Origin: Delphinus delphis
Taxonomy: Eukaryota; Chordata; Mammalia; Artiodactyla; Delphinidae
Direction: 5' to 3'
Assembly: GCF_949987515.2 (NCBI RefSeq)
Contig: NC_082687.1
Span: forward strand, 120,261,838-120,325,837
Length of the DNA: 64,000 nucleotides
The notes beneath the pieces were generated by a model. The model was not told where the DNA came from and made no database searches. It saw only the letters and a list, made by a program, of their open reading frames with translations. The position numbers and the translations under genes were made by a program. Numbering within the stretch: the stretch's first letter is position 1; each line of letters opens with the position of its first letter. Below, piece by piece: positions 59,771-64,000 of this stretch.

Positions 59771-60504
59771 ATGCACAGAATGGGGCCCTGGGTATGTTAG
59801 AGGAAGCAACTAGAGAATATAGAGGCAAATTGAATGCAGTGGCTACAAGGGATGAAACAAAGACCAGACCAAGACTTCTGTCCTGGGAGGCCCAAAGAAT
59901 GAAGCTGCTTCTAACAGAAAAGGTAAAGATGTGATTAGGTGCCCCAGTGGTGGCTGTTACTAAACAACTTCTGTTTAGTACAACCGAGAACTTATGCCTG
60001 GGAAGAAAACAGCACATGAGAAAGACAAACACCCACTTAGAGAACTTGTTTGCACCCACACTGTCTGACCTCGCTCTGCAGCTCTCCCACCTACCTGTGT
60101 TCATGAACTCATTTCCATCAGTGGTTCTAAGACCCAAGTTCTGATACTTTCCAATTTTTAACTTACCCTGCCTTTTGAGAAGAAAACCAGTTGAAAACTC
60201 CAGAATAACCTTTTCAATAAAGAACCCAGAATCCTGCAACTTCTGATAAGAATTAGAATAAAGATCTAATTCATAGAAATGTTAATATACCTTGCTGAAG
60301 TTAGTACTTGAACTAGATATGTGACTTAGATTTCCATTTTTTTCAAAGACAAAATTGTAGCAAACTCAAAATACAGTTTCTACCTCTCTTATAGAACAGT
60401 GGTTTACATTCATCAAATTGAATTGAATTGAATACCAGTGGCACACTGGTAAATGAAGTCATTTGTTATTAATAATGGTTTTTGAGTATTGATAATAATC
60501 ACGA

Positions 60505-60735
60505 GTAACTAGATATTGCTACTAGCTAACATTTATTGAATGTTTAGTACAAGCTAGGCACTCTTCTAGATCAGCAATGGTGCAAGAGATTAATTCATTT
60601 AATTGTCACACAACCAAATTTGATGGATATCATTATTGTCTGTGTTTTATGTAGCAGGAGAGGTGAAGATATTTGTCCAAAGTCCTAAGTAACATAGAAT
60701 GTGGCAGAAGCTGGATTGTTTAAGAACTCCACAGC
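60505..60735 (-). repeat. MIR element
   Basis: Antisense MIR: CTAGCTAACATTTATTGAAT, then 'gctaggcactcttctagatc' and a tRNA-side end. Confidence 0.78.
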
Positions 60736-60858
60736 TTAAATGCTTAAACACTGTACTTCACTCCCTAACAATACTAATAATCATTGCAAATGATTTATAT
60801 ATTTTTTTAAAAAATGGTTATCCCTATGTGGCTTTCTCAGTAGACATTCCCTTGAGTA

Positions 60859-60880
60859 GGAGAGAGAGAGAGAGAGAACG
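60859..60880. repeat. (GA)n microsatellite
   Basis: GAGAGA run of about ten units. Confidence 0.9.
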
Positions 60881-61066
60881 AGCAGATTACATTGAGAACG
60901 CCAGGAGTTGCACCCCATCTCAGGTAAACCCATAGGAGTATATGATGCCCAGGCACATCATCTGGGTGTACATCTCAGTAGAAAAAAAAAAACATTTCAG
61001 ACTTCCGACATAGAAAATGAATTGATGCTCAGTTAAACTCTGCTCCAGCATTTGCGAAAGCTCAGG

Positions 61067-61170
61067 GAGCAACTTTTTATGTGTATTGCCAATAAAGAGG
61101 AACATGTAGCACATTTTTGAGCAACTTTTTATGTGTATTGCCAATAAATAGGAACATGTACCACATTTTT
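61067..61170. repeat. 52-bp tandem duplication
   Basis: Two head-to-tail copies (61067-61118 and 61119-61170), starting GAGCAACTTTTTATGTGTAT, agree at 50 of 52 positions. The first bases of a third unit (GAGCAA) follow. Confidence 0.96.
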
Positions 61171-62080
61171 GAGCAAATTTATCTCAGAGGATTTCAGAAA
61201 CTATGGGCCAACTTTAGATGGGTATTTCAAGCTATGAGCAGATCACCCTCAGCAATCAGTCCTTTGGAGACTGCATCAGACCTGGTTTATGCACCTCCCA
61301 AATTTACTCAGCCCTGCCTGCCCTCTGGGTTCTCACTGTTCTCACTGCTTGGTCAGTGGAGTGCCTTGGCCACCACTGTCACCTAATACCACCTGCTGTC
61401 ACTGCCTCCTCAAAGTGATTGCTGGACTCTTTGTTGGGCCTGTTGGGAACACAGACAGGAGCTAACCAGACCTACAGAGGATCTGGCCTCTCCCAACACT
61501 CTGGTCTCAAATGAAGCATCTTACTGTAAGGCATGGTATCCAGCTTCTCCAGAAGCTGCCTGGACAAATCAGGGCTGTACAACCAAGAACTGCAGGAGAG
61601 TTGCTGTTCCACGTGGCAAACTTTGACCATTGAGGCATGGAAGATAGAAAGGTGTTGGCTGATAATTCCTCTCCCTGATGAACTGTTTTAAAGCACTGTG
61701 GTTACAAAGAGATATATCCTGTGCAACTGAGCAGTCAACAGTGTTTCCTTGTGAAACTGGCCAGCTTGTTAATGCAATAACTTGTATTTGCTTTCTCTCC
61801 TTTCCTGCCTCATGTTCCTTTTCCCCTCACTTTTGCTGCCCTAAGATTGTACCACCTAGTAAAGCCTTTACACATAAACCTTGCCTCAGGTTTTGTTTTC
61901 TGGGGAACTTGGGCTAAGTCAAACTAATTATCCACTATATAAATGGCTATTGATCTTATGCACACATGTGCCTTCAGATAATCCCTCTCTTCAAGAAAAT
62001 TCCTGCTCCTGAAATTCTACCATTTCATTTTTCTATTTCAGCCATTCCCAAAGTATTGGTTGTATAGGATATACATTGTA
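61171..62080. other. Intergenic, nothing firmly recognised
   Basis: The open frames are short. No clear repeat family was identified. Confidence 0.4.
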
Positions 62081-62089
62081 TATGTTATC

Positions 62090-62890
62090 ATATCATCAAG
62101 TTATCATATGATTTATTATCATGTTATCAGATTATCATATGATTTATTCCTTTGGTCTATTAATACGGTGACTTACATTAATTTTTTGAATGTTAAACCA
62201 ACCTTGCATTCATAGGATAAACGTCACTTGGTCATGCTGTATTATTATTTTTATATCTTGCTGGATTTGATTTGTAAATATTTTGTTCAGGTTTCTTTCA
62301 TTTATGTTCATGGGGGATATTGATCTATATTTTTTCTTTTCTTGTGTCTGTCTGATTTTGGTATCAGAGTAATAATGGCATTGTAAAATGAGTTTGGAAG
62401 TGTTCCCTCCTCCTCAACTTTCTGACAGAGATTCTATTAAATATTTAATAGAATTATCCAGTGAAGAATTTGGGCTTGAAGTTTTCTTTATGGGAAAGCT
62501 TATGACTATGAATTCATTTTTTTTTAGTAGATATAGGACTTCTCCATTTCCTATTTCTTCTTGCAAGGGTTTTAGTAATTTGTGTCTTTCAAGGAACTTA
62601 TCCATTTCATCTGGTTGTCAAAATTTGGGGCATAAAGTTGTTTTATAACATTTCCTATTACCTTTTACTATCTATAGGATCTGTATTGGTGTTTCCTTTT
62701 ACATTTTATTTTGGTGATTTGAATTTTCTGCCTTTTTCATCTTGATTATTATAGCTAGAGGTTTATGAATTTTGTTGATTTTTTAAAGAGCCAACTCTTG
62801 GTTTCATTGATTTTATCTATAGTTTCTTCATTTTATATTTGAATGATTTCTGCTCTTGTATTTATTACTTTCTTCTTTGTACTTACCAGC
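62090..62890 (-). repeat. Old L1 ORF2 fragment
   Basis: The plus strand is antisense L1 ORF2: 'aaaccaaccttgcattcata', then 'gttttagtaatttgtgtctt' and 'aagagccaactcttggtttc'. No frame is intact. Confidence 0.8.
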
Positions 62891-63109
62891 CAGTGAGGAA
62901 ACAGTTTTCAAAAGGGAGACTAGTGGATTCATTTGCAACTCTGAGGAAAGTCCACCAGACTATCTCTAATACCACTTGGGCTTTTATGATAACAAATGAT
63001 ACAGTTTTTTGAAAATAAACTAAAAAATTACTTTCTGATTATCTGAGGGACTAGCATTCTGGTTACTTTAAGGCCCATATGAATGCTGTTTTCTGATGTC
63101 TGTTTTTAA

Positions 63110-63360
63110 TTTTTTCTGGCTTTATTGGACTATAATTGCTATATTACATTGTATAAATTTAAGGTGTACAATATGATTTGATATACATATATATTGTGAA
63201 ATGACTATCACAATAAGGTTAGTTAACACATCTGTCACCTCACATGGTTACCTTGTGTGTATGTGTGTGTGTGTGTGTGGTGAGAACATTTAAAATCTAC
63301 TCATTTCAAGTATCCATTACAGTATCGTTAACTATAGTCACCATGCTGAATGTTAGATTA
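63110..63360 (-). repeat. Old L1 3' UTR fragment with (TG)n
   Basis: Antisense L1 3' UTR: 'ggctttattggactataatt', then 'aatttaaggtgtacaatatg', with a TG run at about 63256-63280. Confidence 0.7.
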
Positions 63361-63784
63361 AATGTTTTAAAGGTTGGAATTAGAGGAAATAAGAAAAATT
63401 AGTGTGGAAGAGAGGGAGACTTGGGCAAATAATTTTTACAGATGAAAATTAGGTCTCTAAATGAACCCTTTCTAATTTTTTTAAGTCCTTTAAAAAATTT
63501 GGCTTATTTGTGAGAAATAAACAGTACTCCTCCTAAAAGTCCTGTGTCTATAAAAGGAAAGATCCTAGGTTACTTTCTCTGTTATTGTTAATTTTTAGAA
63601 TAATTTAACTTGACTAAATCCCATTTAATTGAAGTACCTTTTGGATATACAGCTTGCTTCCTCTCCCTACTCTTTCCCTCACAATCATTTCTGCCCAATA
63701 AGGAGAAATAGAAATTTACTAAAAAGAACATCAGGGCTAAAGGAGAACTCTCCAACGTATACCCTGTGGAATTTTAGAAAATAT

Positions 63785-63985
63785 GTGTATGGCATGTTGT
63801 CAAAGGGAGATGTTGATATCAGACTGGCTTCAAAGCCTAGCTGTAGCTAAATGGTCTCGGGCAAGGTATTACCCTCTCTGTGTTTCAACTTCCTCTAATG
63901 TAAAAAGGAAATGATACTACCTACCTCAAGGTTATTGTGAGTTCATGTATATGAAGTGCTTAACAAAGTGATCATAAGGAAGTCC
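63785..63985 (+). repeat. MIR element
   Basis: Sense MIR: 'aaatggtctcgggcaaggta', then 'ctctctgtgtttcaacttcc' and 'aaaaaggaaatgatactacc'. Confidence 0.75.
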
Positions 63986-64000
63986 TCATGAAGCCATAGG

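Noticed and set aside
1..64000. ADAD1 or IL21 exons in the flanks
   Set aside because: Conserved synteny predicts them nearby, but no frame with recognisable sequence of either gene was found.
1..64000. CRISPR array, operon or prokaryotic system
   Set aside because: The sequence is mammalian with spliced exons and SINEs/LINEs; short repeats are microsatellites or duplications.

Overview
The window is mammalian nuclear DNA, most likely from a cetacean. It has an intron-containing cytokine gene, ancient mammalian repeats (MIR, L2, L1, MLT1-like LTRs), an artiodactyl-style L1, and several tRNA-Glu-derived CHR-type SINEs whose 5' end reads GGGCTTCCCTGGTGGCGCAG. Those SINEs are typical of whales and dolphins. 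The species call is from recall of the families, not from a search.

The only protein-coding gene I can support is interleukin-2 (IL2), complete on the minus strand from 13165 (ATG) to 8208 (TGA). It has four phase-0 coding exons (13019-13165, 12866-12925, 10102-10248, 8208-8318) encoding 154 residues. Every intron has GT/AG ends. Upstream are a TATA box (13233-13240) and NFAT, AP-1, CD28RE and NF-kB-like sites at close to the distances known for human IL2. Downstream the 3' UTR is AU-rich and ends near two AATAAA signals (7947-7965). In other mammals ADAD1 lies downstream of IL2 and IL21 lies far upstream. Neither is visible here, so 13.5-64 kb is probably part of the IL2-IL21 intergenic interval.

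Layout: 1-1900, old L1/HAL1-like sequence. About 2260-7660, a decayed ERVL-like provirus on the minus strand with LTR-like ends and a broken RT motif. 7.9-13.5 kb, IL2 and its promoter, with one CHR SINE and two MIR copies in intron 2. 13.5-28.9 kb, intergenic sequence with SINEs, MIR, L2 and an L1 tail. 28.9-about 40.1 kb, a nest: an old minus-strand L1 cut by a CHR SINE, by a younger full-length but dead 7.2 kb L1 (30684-37885, 10-bp target duplication), and by a TA-flanked DNA transposon (39031-39477) that carries a small two-orientation L1 patch. 40.1-64 kb, intergenic sequence with solo LTRs, L2, MIR, L1 pieces, one more CHR SINE and a 52-bp tandem duplication.

I see no new gene system. 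The observations most worth checking are the conserved IL2 promoter, small coding differences in IL2, the nested-transposon record, and two unrecognised open frames that are probably not genes.
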